A stretch of DNA of 64,000 bases from Blastobasis lacticolella (Eukaryota > Arthropoda > Insecta > Lepidoptera > Blastobasidae): the NCBI GenBank assembly GCA_905147135.1, contig LR990067.1:3472001-3536000 (forward strand). The letters are read 5' to 3'. The position numbers and the translations under genes were made by a program. The notes under the pieces were generated by a model. That model did no database searches and was not told the origin of the DNA. It worked only from the letters and a program-made list of their open reading frames with translations. Every line of letters starts with the position of its first letter. The stretch's first letter is position 1. Of the stretch, positions 1 through 10,745 are shown piece by piece.

Positions 1-2337
1 GGTGACACGATTAATTATGTTAGCGCCCAGCGTATACTGAGCTACAAAAGGACTTTTAGACCGACTAAATGACATGACATGGCACTTCGATGGATTAAAG
101 TGTAGCTTATTATTTACACTCCATTTATACACAGCATCGATGTCCGACTGTAAGTCATTACAGTCGGACATCTCAGACACCTTATGGATGAGCTTAAGGT
201 CGTCAGCATACAACAAGCTACGAGAAGATTGGAGAGCCTGTTCCATGTCATTCACCATTATACTAAATAATAACGGACCCAAAACTGAACCCTGGCTGAC
301 CCCGGAACGTGTATGATACGTACCAGATTCATAGCAACCGTGGCGGACGTATTGTTGCCTGTCACGCAAGTAACTAGCGAAAAGATTCAACAATGATGGA
401 GAAAACCCTATAGAACATAGCTTACTCAGCAGCACATCATTATCAACTCTGTCAAAAGCTTTTTTAAAATCAAAGTAGACCACGTCTACCTGAATACCTT
501 TGTCCAGGTGATCGGAGACGAGGTCCACCAAAGTAAGAAGGTTGGTAGTTACAGAGCGTTTAGATCTGAACCCATGTTGGGAATCGCTCAGAAAAGGCTT
601 GATCTGCGAGTTAATGTGTGTACACAGTATCAGCTCATACACTTTTGCCAAAGATGATAAGTTGGCAATGGGTCTATAGTTCTCAACATCCTTTAAATCG
701 CCCGACTTGGGGATAGGTTTCACTCGGGTAGTCTTAAAATGTTGCGGGTAACATCCGGTGGAAATAGATAAGTTTAGGATGTGGTAGAGTGGGTTTATAA
801 AAAAGTATTTACAGGCTTTAATAATGAAAGCAGGCAGGTTATCGGGGCCAATCGAGGGTTTCAATTTGTCTATGGCGGTTTCGATATCTGTAAGAGAGAT
901 ACTCTTAATGTCGATGTAGTTAGCAGACGAGGTTCGCTCTGCCGTAATTACGTCTGCACTTACCAGGCGAGGGACGTCAGGCAAGAAGACACTAGAAAAA
1001 TACGAGGAGAAGGCGTCCGCCGCCGCACTACCAGTATGTTCCCTACCTTCTAAAGTAACTGAGGTCTGAAATCCGCCCTTAGATCTCAGCCCATTTATAT
1101 GATTCCAGAATGCCCTCGGATCACATCTAATCTTATCCTGAGTTCTACGTAAGTAGTTCCTATATGCAGAGGAAGATCTTCTTTTAATATCTGTTCTAAG
1201 ACTGGCAAACTTAGCATAGGAATCCATGCAGCCACGCGACTTCCATACGCAATGAAGTCTTGCCTTACGCTTTATGTCCCTAATGAGATCCGCAGTGAAC
1301 CAAACAGGATAGACTCTACTGGCCTTCTCCTGTCTTATCTTCCTTGGTATGCACTCATCAAAGACATGAAAAACAATGGCGTAAAAAGTTTCGAGGGCGT
1401 CATCGACACTTTGAGCAGCGTACACTCCATCCCAATTGGCACTAGCTATAAGATGATATAATAACTGATAATTTCCTTTAGAGAAATTCCAGTCACCCCG
1501 AGAACAGATGTTGCTAGGCTCAATCGTCTCTGACTGCCCTCGCTTTGCGTCTCCTAGGGGGATACAAACTTCAAGGGGTGGGTGATATACATCTCGTCGT
1601 TGGACAAGACCGCCCCCCTGTATCTCAGAGACCGTGGTACGAGCTATGTTCTCAGACACCAGCACCACATCTAGCTAACCTCCATACAAATTCTCTACAT
1701 CATTCATCTCAGTCAACCCACATACAGAAAGAAAATAATTATAATTATTCAAAATTTCAGTTGACTTATAGTTGGGGTTAAGGTTTAGGTCGCCTAATAT
1801 TATGACTACACCCCTTAGAGAAGCAATCACTGACTCTACTTTTTGGAACCAAGTGATGTATTCAGTATCCGTAGCTCTAGGGTTGATATAAATAACACAC
1901 AGGTTACAGGTGACGCTTCCAATAGTGCACGACGCCCACAGATCTTCACCGGCAACAGTTTCAAGTTCAAGTCGACGTAGCAACTGTATTCCTGGGCGTG
2001 CAGCAAGCATCACCCCACCGCCATAGCCAGTTGTTCGATCACGGCGCAGGACACTCCACCCAGTGCTCGCTATTTCAGCATCATCCACTGACTGACTCAA
2101 GAAGGTTTCAGTGATTGCCACGATATCACAACCCATTGCTAACACATTGCACCTGAGATCCGCAAGTTTGGTGTTAAGTCCTCTGACGTTCTGATAAGTC
2201 ATACAAACGTTGCAGACTTTCCTAGTTTGATCTGTCATCTGTGGGCTTTTCGGTGTTAGGTTTGTTGTGTCTGCGAAATAACCAGGCCTTGACACGCGCA
2301 TTCTCGGGCCAAACATCGGCAGATAGGCATTTATCAA
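1..2337 (-). pseudogene. LINE ORF2 (endonuclease + reverse transcriptase), one nonsense codon, open to the window edge
   Basis: The endonuclease part shows NVRGLN, ITETFL (catalytic Glu) and ILGDLNLNP (catalytic Asp/Asn), the APE-type nuclease pattern. A TAG codon at 1675-1677 interrupts the frame. I read the same frame onward from 1674 to the window start and found no further stop. It contains the RT blocks VKPIPKSGD, NYRPIANLSS, VVYFDFKKAFDRVD, GVSQGSVLGPLLF and the catalytic LLYADDLKL (about 200-220). The part below 1675 has no stop inside the window. With one nonsense codon the copy is probably inactive, unless the stop is a sequencing error or readthrough occurs. Confidence 0.85.
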
Positions 2338-3463
2338 AATGAACTACCGGAACAGTAATCTTATAGGATTTATAATCGCCTCTAGACTTAAGCGCCTCTA
2401 CTAAGCAGTTAGCACCCGGACACAGCTGATCCAAGTAGCTGCGAATGTCATCCACACCTGACAACATGTTCCACAGATGTATCGATTTGCGGTGCTCAAC
2501 AGCTTTCAACGTTGTAATATTAGGCCCAGCAGTACCGCGAATATAATTGGAGCGCCTCGACTTTCCGTAGACGACTTCTGTCCAGCCATCCTGAGCACTG
2601 TCACGCCCTGTCGATGAACGTCCCACATTACGATCTTCCTTACTGGATTCATGGGCTAAGCTAGCCGCCACTGTAGGTTTCTTCGGTTTAGGCGGATCGA
2701 CCGTGTCGATCTTATCAACTTTTGGGGCCTCTACAAGATTCCGTTTCTCAGCGACACTCTGCTCACCGGGCACAAGGACTGGAATGACAGGGGGCACCAT
2801 AGATTTGTCCATGTTTATTCCACTGGAGACCGCCTCCACACAAGATATGGTACGCCGACATGGACATTGGGCCTCTAATAGAGTCTCCACTTTATGTAGA
2901 CGTTCGTTCGTCGCATCCATTTTAATAGTACACGCCTTGAGGGCTTCATGGTAAAGCGCAATTGCGGAAGTAGCATCCGTGAGTTGTTCGGTGAGCAGCA
3001 TAATCCGCTCACGCAGGATCTGCAATTCCAAGGAGCATACCGACTGCGATAAGTCCTCCCCCAGAGTCACATCCTGAGGGCTACGATGTAGTGTCAAATC
3101 CCCGACACTATGCTCAAGGGCCGTACCTTCAGGTGCTTTGGATGCCGCTCCGTCCATGGACATTACTGAATCGTTACCTGGAGAGGACCTTGCCGGTGTG
3201 ACAGGTACAGTGACAGTATTTTTCCTGATTGTAATATTCCTCAGCGTAGTAGGTGTTCCAACGGGTATATTACAATTACGGCCTATTTTCTTCGCGGCTA
3301 TGCAGCATTCGGTACAAACCCAAGAGGCCTTATCAGCATCAACGCTGGATTTACCACAACAAAGGAGATGGTACACTTTACTACACGACTCCAGCATACA
3401 GCGCAGACTGGCTTCCTCCTCTTCAATTACTATCTCCTGCCGACACCCAGCACAAATCATCAT
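2222..3463 (-). CDS. LINE ORF1 protein with N-terminal PHD-type zinc finger
   Basis: 413-residue frame starting at an ATG (MMICAGCRQ). Residues about 5-52 hold paired cysteines and a His-x2-Leu-Cys-Cys core, ending in WVCTECC, a PHD-type zinc finger as in CR1-like ORF1 proteins. Residues about 150-195 (LQILRERIMLLTEQL and following) look like a coiled coil, expected for a self-associating RNA-binding ORF1p. The C-terminal part is basic. The frame is intact. It overlaps the start of the ORF2 frame by about 115 nt. It is retroelement machinery, not a host gene. Confidence 0.8.
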   Translation of the reverse strand: MMICAGCRQEIVIEEEEASLRCMLESCSKVYHLLCCGKSSVDADKASWVCTECCIAAKKIGRNCNIPVGTPTTLRNITIRKNTVTVPVTPARSSPGNDSVMSMDGAASKAPEGTALEHSVGDLTLHRSPQDVTLGEDLSQSVCSLELQILRERIMLLTEQLTDATSAIALYHEALKACTIKMDATNERLHKVETLLEAQCPCRRTISCVEAVSSGINMDKSMVPPVIPVLVPGEQSVAEKRNLVEAPKVDKIDTVDPPKPKKPTVAASLAHESSKEDRNVGRSSTGRDSAQDGWTEVVYGKSRRSNYIRGTAGPNITTLKAVEHRKSIHLWNMLSGVDDIRSYLDQLCPGANCLVEALKSRGDYKSYKITVPVVHFDKCLSADVWPENARVKAWLFRRHNKPNTEKPTDDRSN

Positions 3464-3560
3464 ACAAGTTTCAAAATATTACTATTTATTAAGCTTAAGC
3501 GCAAGCCCAACACTTCAAATATAGCAATGTGTAAAAGCAATTTATGCACAAGCAACAGGT

Positions 3561-4589
3561 AGCGCACTCAATCACAACGGATCGGTAGACTCGGGCGCAG
3601 GCGCCGCGCAGCGACACAGTAGGTAGGTACAGCGTGGAAGTGAGCGGGGCGACAGCGGCGCAGCAAATGACGTCAGCGCCGCACTTGTAGTGACCGCGTA
3701 TTTCGCCGCGTCGACGCTATGTGAAATAGCGTAGTGGTTCCCGTAGCAAGTTTGTACGCCACGCACTGGAAGTTCCGGGTTCGAGACCAAGGTATGGCCA
3801 AAACAAATATTATTTATATTTTCACTTAAACTGTCCACACAGTAGCTGTCCCACTCTAGACACGCCCAGAAGGCGTCAACAACAGGTAAGATCACCGCAA
3901 GAGGAACAAGGAATTGAAATTTGGATATCCAACCAATCACAAAGGCAAATAAATAAAATCACAAAAATCACAATACGGAGCAAAATACACGATCGCGCGC
4001 GATGACTGCGACTGCGCAAACTGAACATTAATGAACATTTTGTCTCAGTATTTGAAAAGCCATTACAAACTAAACATAAAATGAATACTTTATTATTCTC
4101 TAAGCAAGCCAGGGTGGACATTAGTACTGTTAATGTTACTGAGCAGATCGTGATGAAATTGCTTGACGAGGTTGATAAACAAGGGTGCAATAGGAGACGG
4201 TGAGCATCCATACTTTGTATCAAAATATGCCTCATCACTGATAGTTCTCCTTACCCTTTTATTTAAAAAATACAATAAAATCCCTTCCCTTTCCATGTCC
4301 ATAGAAAAAGGCTCATATTACACTAATCCCAAAAATTTATAGCAAGCAGAATATCGAGAATCACAAACCAATGTGGAAATTGTCCATTTTCTTTAAATTG
4401 CTCGAAAAACTTGTAACTGATCAGTTGTCCATTTATTTATTTTATTTATTTATTTATTTACTATAAATTTACAGCGTTACAGTACTTACAAATTACTAAT
4501 ACACTGCAAATATCAATAAATATACAAAACCTGAAATTAGTGCTGTTATACGCTTTATTACGCCCTCATAGCACGGTTTCTTTAAAGGT
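3561..4589. other. Intergenic AT-rich DNA, no gene seen
   Basis: I find no coding signal between the left LINE and the RT fragment at 4.59 kb. There is a short tRNA-like B-box motif (GGGTTCGAGACC near 3778-3789), possibly a worn SINE head. A TTTA microsatellite lies at about 4432-4460. Short open frames on the minus strand here lack recognisable motifs. Confidence 0.5.
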
Positions 4590-5390
4590 GTGAAAACAAA
4601 TATGCTAGAGTTCACTGATCATATACTTAATGCCATGGATGACGCAGCACAGGTGGACGCCGTGTATGTCGATTTCTCTAAAGCCTTCGATAACATCAAC
4701 CATTCCATCATAATAAGGAAATTGGGAGAGGTCGGCCTCCATGGGCGATCTGATTCGTCTGGCTTAAGTCATAATGTAGGAAATCGGTCACGGGCTGTCG
4801 TGCTTAAGGGCTTTTTTTTGTGATATATGGTAGGCAAACAGACAAGCGGGCCATTGATGAGAAGTGGTCACCACTGTCTATAGACATTAGCAACACCAAG
4901 AGTATCGCCAATGCGTTGCCCACCTCTATTACACGTTGATCTGGCAGCAAAAAGGCAAATTCCCCTCCACTGCCAAAGCCACGGTTCCCCAAACCCCCCC
5001 ATGGAGCACTGGAGACCTTACTCACGGCTTTCTCTCGGACTACTAACTTGTCACCTTCGGTGTCCCTCAGGGGTCGGTACGTACATTTAGGTACGCTGTT
5101 GTTTAACTTATACATAAATGATTTGCCACACTTCGTGAGTTCATCCATTCTGTTGCTTTATGCTGTCGACACAAAACTTTTTAAGTTTATTAAAAATAAT
5201 TGTGATGTTAAGGGCTTACAAGAGGACATTGAGAATATTGATTTAAGGGGTTCCATAAATAAACTTTTTCTTAACTTCGATAAGTGCCCTGTAATTACAT
5301 ATTCGCGCAAAAGCAAGATATTTCCTTATTATATATTATTTACTATAAACTCCAGGGAAGTCCTTGTCCCGTGCGACACAAATTTGTAAC
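4590..5390 (+). mobile_element. LINE reverse-transcriptase fragment split by a second insertion
   Basis: The first part (4590-4807) encodes VDAVYVDFSKAFDNINHSI and RSRAVVLKGF, the RT palm block before the catalytic motif. The second part (5048-5389) resumes with SVSLRG, LLFNLYINDLPHF and LLYAVDTKLFKF, where the usual YADD is changed to YAVD. The two halves are separated by an unrelated 240-bp insertion. The fragment is of the same family as the RT fossils beside several chorion B genes. It is non-functional. Confidence 0.8.
4808..5047 (+). mobile_element. Interspersed repeat inserted in the RT fragment
   Basis: A T-rich start followed by a GGTCACCACTG...TAGACATTAGCAACACC block, which resembles a common lepidopteran LINE/SINE 3'-end repeat. 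Related pieces occur near 49,010-49,080, 57,225-57,290 and 61,210-61,470. It breaks the RT frame exactly between LKGF and the downstream SLRG block, so it inserted after the LINE. Confidence 0.55.
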
Positions 5391-5884
5391 TTGGGAGCAA
5401 TTATGCGTAAAAATCTTGATTTTACGATCCACATTGACAGTACATTTTAAGGGTTCGTTCCGGGTTTTCAACCACGTACTTTTGTTGACGAGAAACCCGG
5501 ACTATACCCATAAAATGTGTTATAATAGCCGCGATAGTTTAAAACATTATGTCACATTGACCGTGTCATTAAAAGGTAATTTCAGCAACTTGGATTTATT
5601 CTAAGAGCTAATAAAATATTATATTTCAGTTACGTAGGTTTGGAGTTTGCATGTTCAGTTTTGTATCCATAATACAAAGTGCATTGGAATCGCTTGGAAA
5701 GAGTCTAAATTCAAAGTCCAATTCAAGAGTCAACATTTTTAAAATGCGTGGGTTATCGTATGTCTAGCAAACGAAGTGACTACCAAAAATCCTTAAAACT
5801 TTGCAATATTCTATAGACAAATAGTTGACGCCGATTTCTTGTAGGTACAAGTTGGTGAATAATCTTATAGATTCCCCTACTTTA
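5391..5884. other. Intergenic, no feature seen
   Basis: AT-rich sequence continuing downstream of the RT fragment. No gene or structured repeat recognised. Confidence 0.4.
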
Positions 5885-6070
5885 GGGCCCCACGGACTAA
5901 CAGTTCGCCGGACGATATCAGTCTGTCAGTAAATGGCAATAGGTCACGCACTAACTGTTCTGTTAAAGGTTTCGGACTGACGACTAATACAAACTGTAAG
6001 TGTGTGACCGCTTGACAATTTCGGTCAGCGTCGACAGATATCGGCCGGACAGTCCGTGGCCTTAAGGCCA
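5885..6070. repeat. Short MITE-like element with terminal inverted repeats
   Basis: The left end (5885-5919, GGGCCCCACGGACTAACAG...) and the right end (6038-6070) are inverted copies: both carry CACGGACT, CCGG and GATATC in mirrored order. Length is about 186 bp. An apparent minus-strand reading frame across it is a by-product of the inverted repeat. Confidence 0.6.
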
Positions 6071-6459
6071 AAAAATACACATTAACAGGTAGTCGGCCGG
6101 CCACCTGTCTACCGTTAGTCGCATGCCTTTATGAGAGTCGTTGTACTTATACCTACTTATCAATATGACAGCCCCTCTCGAGCGTTTGTAGTGTTGGACG
6201 AGTAACTACCTGGTCACCATGCAATATGCCTTAATGTTCAATTTAAATGTCAAAATACGAATATAGATATGTGACGTCAATATATGCTGGTGAGTATTCT
6301 TATCATAATATGTTATTAAATTATATGTCCGTAATGAATATAAAAATAGTATCGAATGTCAAAAAATATATAAAAGTTTAATGAAAATGTTCGCAGGCAC
6401 CTAACCATGCGAAATAAAATATCTCGGGAAAGATAATAAGAAGAGAATAAGATAATAGG
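6071..6459. other. Intergenic AT-rich DNA
   Basis: No gene, RNA or repeat structure recognised. Confidence 0.4.
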
Positions 6460-6600
6460 TAGAGGACCCAGGATGTATCCCTGTGGGATACCACGGGTGA
6501 GTAGAGCAATATGTTATAGAACTGTTATTATTGTAGAAGATGAACATATTGCCAATGAGTTCAACGTACATATCTAATTTATGTTTTTAACAGAATGAAA
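6460..6600 (-). pseudogene. Fossil LINE RT block in the 3' flank of chorion B gene 1
   Basis: Read on the minus strand the block resembles GNMF-(Y)NNNSSITYCST followed, after a frame slip, by GIPQGYILGPLP, the RT block just before the catalytic motif. The same block lies at the same place beside B genes 5, 7 and 8. It was therefore part of the duplicated unit. Confidence 0.65.
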
Positions 6601-6653
6601 CTAGAAAGTAAAGTATATTTCTAAAATTTATTACTTTTTAATAGACAATATAT

Positions 6654-7333
6654 TTAGAAGTTGCAGCCGCAGCCAGCTTGATTGGGAGCCAGAGGGGCGG
6701 ATGTCCGGGGGGCGGCGGCCCACGGGGCAACGGCTAAGGGAGCGGCGGCCCAACGAGAGGCTGCCAGGGGGCCGGCGGCCGAGGGAGCAGCGTAACCGGG
6801 GGCGGCGTAGGCGGGCGCGGCGCTCTCGCTAATAATTTCGACGCGGCCATCGCCGCAGCTGTAGTCGGCGCCGGCAAAGCCGCTGGTCGCCAGGTTGCCC
6901 TCTAGAGCCACGGTGGCCAGGAACGGCAGCTCGCCCATAACGGCTATGGGGCCCTCGATCGCGTTCTCGGAGCGCACGGAGATGCCGCTGGGGGCGATGG
7001 GGGAGGCGCTTGTCACGATGAAGGCGCCGCCGCTGCTGCTGGCGATCGGCAGCACGGCTGCGGACGGCGCTGCTGTAGAGAGCCAGCCAACGCCGCAGGG
7101 CGCGGGGGGCGTGGCTACCGCCACTGCCGCTGGCGCGGCGAGCTTAGCAGAGCCGATGCACGAGCCGACTGACACCTAGACATAAAGAGTGATGGTATCT
7201 TTGTCAATCAACGCTCCTTTACTTAACAAACCCTCTTGATAAGTTATAAATGATCTTTGTATTCGAGGAATATGAAATTTACCTGAACAAAAAGCGCAGA
7301 AGCGCAGAGAGTGAGAATGACTTTAGCGGCCAT
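6654..7333 (-). CDS. Chorion class B protein, gene B1
   Basis: Structural eggshell protein secreted by ovarian follicle cells. Two exons: 7283-7333 (17 codons, MAAKVILTLCASALFVQ) and 6654-7175, with a 107-nt phase-0 intron ending in TAG rather than the CAG used by the other copies. The signal peptide is completed in exon 2 by VSVG, with likely cleavage after residue 21. The predicted protein is 190 residues. The left arm is Ala/Pro-rich. The class B central domain runs from about ASSSGGAFIVTS through GELPFLATVALEGN to YSCGDGRVEI. The right arm is built of AAP-type repeats and ends QAGCGCNF. It is divergently paired with A1. A polyA signal (AATAAA) lies at 6627-6632 on the minus strand. Confidence 0.95.
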
Positions 7334-7690
7334 TGTAAATGTTTGATGTGAGTAATGAATTCACAATGTAGACCTGGGGTAACCGATAAAGGCTTTTATA
7401 TTACTGGCTATTGCAATGTATAATGGTGCGTTATCATATTTTGTAATGTTCTTAGATTGCGAAGACATGCCTTGCAATGGTATTAGGTCAATAGTATTAG
7501 GTCGGATTGTATGACGTGACTTATCAGTAATAACAGATATTTAATAATTTTATTATTGATATAGAAGTTTATATCATAATTATAACCTGCGAGTATATAG
7601 ATAATATTTACAAAATGTATAAATAGAGTGGTCGGTGCTCGACAAATCATTCTGCATTCAGCCGACGTTGAGTACTTACTTCAAATCATC
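7334..7690. promoter_or_regulatory. Shared bidirectional chorion promoter, pair 1
   Basis: TATA boxes face both ways: TATAAAAG for B1 (minus strand, 7393-7400) and TATAAATA for A1 (7618-7625). Between them lie a C/EBP-like ATTGCGAAG (7456-7464), AGGTCA/AGGTCG half-sites (about 7485-7505), the TCACGT hexamer (as ACGTGA, 7514-7519) and a GATA-type site (TTATCA, 7521-7526). TCACGT, GATA and C/EBP sites are the established control elements of silkmoth chorion promoters. Their use here is inferred from conservation across the pairs. Confidence 0.85.
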
Positions 7691-8137
7691 ATGTCAAGAT
7701 TCGTGTTTCTGTCAGTCTGTTTGGCGGCGTGCCTGATGCAGGCGGTATTCGGGCAGTACAGCTCTTGCGGCTGCGGCAGCGGATTGGCGAGCGAAGCCGC
7801 GAGCGGTTGGCCCGCGACGACATATAGCGCTGTGAGAGAGTGGCCTGCAGCGACGTACAGCGCCCAGATCGGGTTGCCAACGGCGATGTACGGCGCGGCC
7901 GGCAGCCAGGCGGGCCCCGCCCTCAGCTCCGGCCTCTTGCCTGAAGCATACACCGCCACCGGTACCGGCCAAGTGGCCGCGGCTGGCGAGATGTCGGTCG
8001 TCGGCTCCACCCTCGTCGCCGGCCGAGTACCGGTGTCTGGCGCCACGATATTCGAAGGCATCGTGCCGGCCGCCGGCTCCGTGATTATCTCTGGCCGCTG
8101 CGGCTGCAGCTGCAATGATGATCGCATCTATTACTGA
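7691..8137 (+). CDS. Chorion class A protein, gene A1 (intronless)
   Basis: 148 residues. The ATG at 7691 is chosen because it opens a clean signal peptide (MSRFVFLSVCLAACLMQAVFG, cleaved before QYSS); the frame is open upstream but that part is 5' UTR. No intron interrupts the signal peptide, unlike class A genes of the domestic silkmoth. The left arm holds three copies of an 11-12 residue unit (ATTYSAVREWP, AATYSAQIGLP, AMYGAAGSQA). The class A central domain (about residues 93-136) contains GEMSVVGSTLVAGRVPVSG. The tail is CGCSCNDDRIYY. PolyA signal at 8172-8177. Partner of B1. Confidence 0.95.
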   Translation: MSRFVFLSVCLAACLMQAVFGQYSSCGCGSGLASEAASGWPATTYSAVREWPAATYSAQIGLPTAMYGAAGSQAGPALSSGLLPEAYTATGTGQVAAAGEMSVVGSTLVAGRVPVSGATIFEGIVPAAGSVIISGRCGCSCNDDRIYY

Positions 8138-8179
8138 ATATAATATGTTTAAGTGAAAGGTGTTATACGGAAATAAATA

Positions 8180-8780
8180 TTAAACATGGAGTACGTCTTT
8201 TTATTTTATTTGCGAGAAAAACCATTTACTGAACTGTCATAGCATTCTCATATACTGTTTCTTACAGTCGGTTAAATTATCATGACACATTAATTAATAT
8301 TTTTATATCGTTTTGTTGAATTTTATCAGAATCTGGAGGACGTCTCAAGGGTCTAGATATTTTGGACCAATTCTTCTAACAATTTCCAGGATAATATTAT
8401 CATATGCGCCTGCATATAATAACATAAGCCTTTCGCTTCTAAAAATCCCGTTTTAAGCGGTGACAGCATAACTTCCACTGCAGATAAAGTGGTGGCTTCT
8501 TTTCAGCTGCCTCCGCTTTGCGATGTGTGCTAAATACCAGGGAGTGACAACAAAGCTCATTGAAAGAAATCTGGCAGAGAAAAAAATTCGCGGAGGTGAG
8601 CGGGATTGATTGTGATGAAGACAAAGATGAAATAATTGTCCAGCGATGTGTGTAAAAGTGCATAACGCACTGCCTGAAAGTGTAAAAAAGTTTACATGCT
8701 TAACTTTTTCAAAAGAAACTAAAAGGTTGGTTACTTGAAAATACGATTTATTCTGTAAACGAACTCTTTTCGAATAGTGT
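8180..8780. other. Intergenic 3' flank of A1
   Basis: AT-rich sequence with no gene recognised. Short reading frames (for example on the minus strand at 8439-8663) have no motif and I do not support them. Confidence 0.4.
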
Positions 8781-8784
8781 AGAT

Positions 8785-9225
8785 GTTGTGCCTACTCCAG
8801 TGATAGTTGGAGGCACTTCACTTGAAGTTGTTGACGACTATACATATCTAGAACAAATAGTCCAGCTAGGTAGGTCCAATTTTGAGAAAGAGGTCAGTCG
8901 ATGACTCCAACCCGGTTGGGCAGCGTTCGGGAATCGGGAATATTTTCGTCCCAATTACCGCAGTGTCTCAAGACGAAGGTCTTTGACCAACGTGTGTTGC
9001 CAGTGATGACTTACGGAACTGAAACGTGGCCGCTCACTGTGGGCCTTTCCAAAGGGCAATGGATCGATCGAATCAGAAATGCGAACCAAGCGACCGACGA
9101 CCTGGTAAGGATCGCAGGTACCAGCTGGATGCGGAATGCACAGGGCCGGCCTTTGTGGTGATCTCTGGGGGAGGCCTATGCCCAGCAGTGGGAGTCTTCT
9201 GGCTAATATGATGATGATTATGATG
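8785..9225 (+). mobile_element. RTE-type LINE, 3'-terminal fragment
   Basis: Encodes the RTE C-terminal landmarks LEVVDDYTYLEQ (about 8825-8860, in a broken frame) and LKTKVFDQRVLPVMTYGTET (about 8965-9025). These are followed by the noncoding end GAGGCCTATGCCCAGCAGTG and an ATGATGATTATGATG tail. The frame is disrupted. Other RTE pieces in the window lie near 23.1, 44.4, 52.7 and 54.4 kb. Confidence 0.8.
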
Positions 9226-10239
9226 ATGGTGAGTTAAGATTAAACAAAATTATAATGTTTAAAATTATCACGTAAGTAACTGCAATTGTCCTTCACTTTT
9301 TCAGATCCGAAAGGATTAAGTATTTTTGGGAAGTAATCATCATCTCTGCGCAATCTCATCTCAGAGGAGATCCCTTTGGAATTCCAGATATATTTTTCTA
9401 AATGTGATGAGTGTTTACCGAGCCATAACAACTGATTCATCGGTGCAGCTAGCAGTAAATAGTGAGCAGCAAAAATATATACACTTTACGTTGGTGGTAG
9501 CTTTTATAACTGTATTACCCACTAGCGCCACCATTACCTACACTACAGAACTACAAAATTACGAAATTGAATGACAATCATGTTATACCTACATTCATGA
9601 AGAATGTAAAATGTTGGCCTGCAATCATTTAACGAAACGTGAAGTTCTACAAAACTCGATCAATTCGTCATTCACTTGCAGAAAATATACGCTACATTGC
9701 CAACAGAGTCAAGGGTACATCAATTATAATTTGAAACTTACCAACCTGAAATATAAAAAGCTCCTACAATTATAACATCAACTAAGAAAAAGACGGGGAT
9801 GCGTCAACAGCGTAGGCAATCTCGCCCGAACGTTATTTGTAGTTTTAGATGATGATTTCGCCCAAAAATACTCTCAAGATAAAACACCTCGACCAGTATT
9901 TAGGTACTGGAGCTAACTAAAAATCAGACAATAATGGAAACCGAAAATAACATAATATAGAAAAGCGAGCACTCTCTAAAGATACGGTTCGAAACCATCC
10001 GTTGTTATACGCAAGAAATGCAATACCAACTCACTGTTATAAAGAGTAGAGCTCAAATTATGAAACAATTAACGAAGTCAACATTCGAGCAATCACAGCA
10101 AATCTACTGATATCTGTATTAAGACGTAACCAACAAACGATGCTCAATGCTTTGACTGATACCTACAGAGGTCATCTGGATATGAACCTACTAATGCCAG
10201 AGCAACTAACTCAACAGCAAAACTTTGTATTCAGCGTAA
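9226..10239. repeat. Intergenic DNA with a dispersed repeat (9461-9580)
   Basis: The segment 9461-9580 (starting GAGCAGCAAAAATATATACA) has a second copy in the same orientation at 14,672-14,775. I do not recognise the family. The rest of this stretch is AT-rich with no gene seen. Confidence 0.55.
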
Positions 10240-10745
10240 TTCCGAAGAAATTTGTGTTCAACAGACACTTGAAATGTGTTTTTATACATTTTATATTTCT
10301 GTCAAAGCACAGCTAATTGAAAATTATTTATTATTCGAATTGCACAAGCACATACCATTGATAAGTGATGACGAGTACCTACACATTATGTCACAACATG
10401 CCGATCACGGTCAAAGTAAGGTAATCGCAACGACAACACAAAAAACATAATGTAGCAGATGTAGCAGATTTACAACAATAGTGGTCAGATATGGAGGACA
10501 GCTACATTTTTTATAAACAAATTTACACAGCGCCACCTAGACCCAAAGTAAGCAAACCTTGTGTTATGGGTGTCAAAAAACTGTTAAACTACTTTTATAC
10601 TTCTTTAAAACATAATTATTATACATACCCGAAACACCCAGACCCGAAATAGATATTAAAATTTATCATTTCAATTACTGCTTGGCCGGGAATCGAACCC
10701 AGAGCGCTCGCTCACAGCCACGCGAACGCTCCCATGCGCTACCTA
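10240..10745 (-). mobile_element. Repeat with tRNA-like SINE (family 2), minus orientation
   Basis: The block is similar to 18,440-18,995 along its length, including GTCAAAGCAC-GCTAATTGAAAAT, TGATGACGAGT and a CGCCA(C/T)CTAG-CC-CAAAGTAAGC segment. At its end GGCCGGGAATCGAACCC is a reversed tRNA B-box, so the terminal part is a tRNA-derived SINE. A plus-strand copy lies at 19,165-19,400. The duplication sits at the same distance upstream of B2 and B3. Confidence 0.7.

Larger units (their letters stand above)
1..3560 (-). mobile_element. CR1/Jockey-like non-LTR retrotransposon (LINE), cut by left window edge
   Basis: Two overlapping reading frames on the minus strand form a LINE: ORF1 with a PHD-type zinc finger, then ORF2 with an APE endonuclease followed by a reverse transcriptase. 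ORF2 runs past position 1, so the RT C-terminus and 3' tail lie outside the window. The 5' end is placed only roughly, just upstream of the ORF1 start at 3463. The element is probably a fairly young copy, because I find one stop codon in about 2.3 kb of ORF2. The closest families by domain order are CR1, Kiri or Jockey types; I cannot choose between them without a database. Confidence 0.88.

Noticed and set aside
5877..6104. Minus-strand open frame
   Set aside because: It coincides with the inverted-repeat element at 5,885-6,070 and has no motif.
6895..7179. Long open frames antisense to every chorion B exon 2 (MLPSRATVARNGS-type), and similar antisense frames in class A genes
   Set aside because: They mirror the GC-rich, repetitive sense codons and repeat in every copy only because the sense sequence is conserved. 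They lack promoters, signal peptides and independent conservation.
7628..7690. Upstream in-frame extension of class A genes (MVGA-Q-I...)
   Set aside because: The extension begins with GTG, lies just downstream of the TATA box and is 5' UTR. The ATG at MSRFVF opens a proper signal peptide and is followed in all nine copies.
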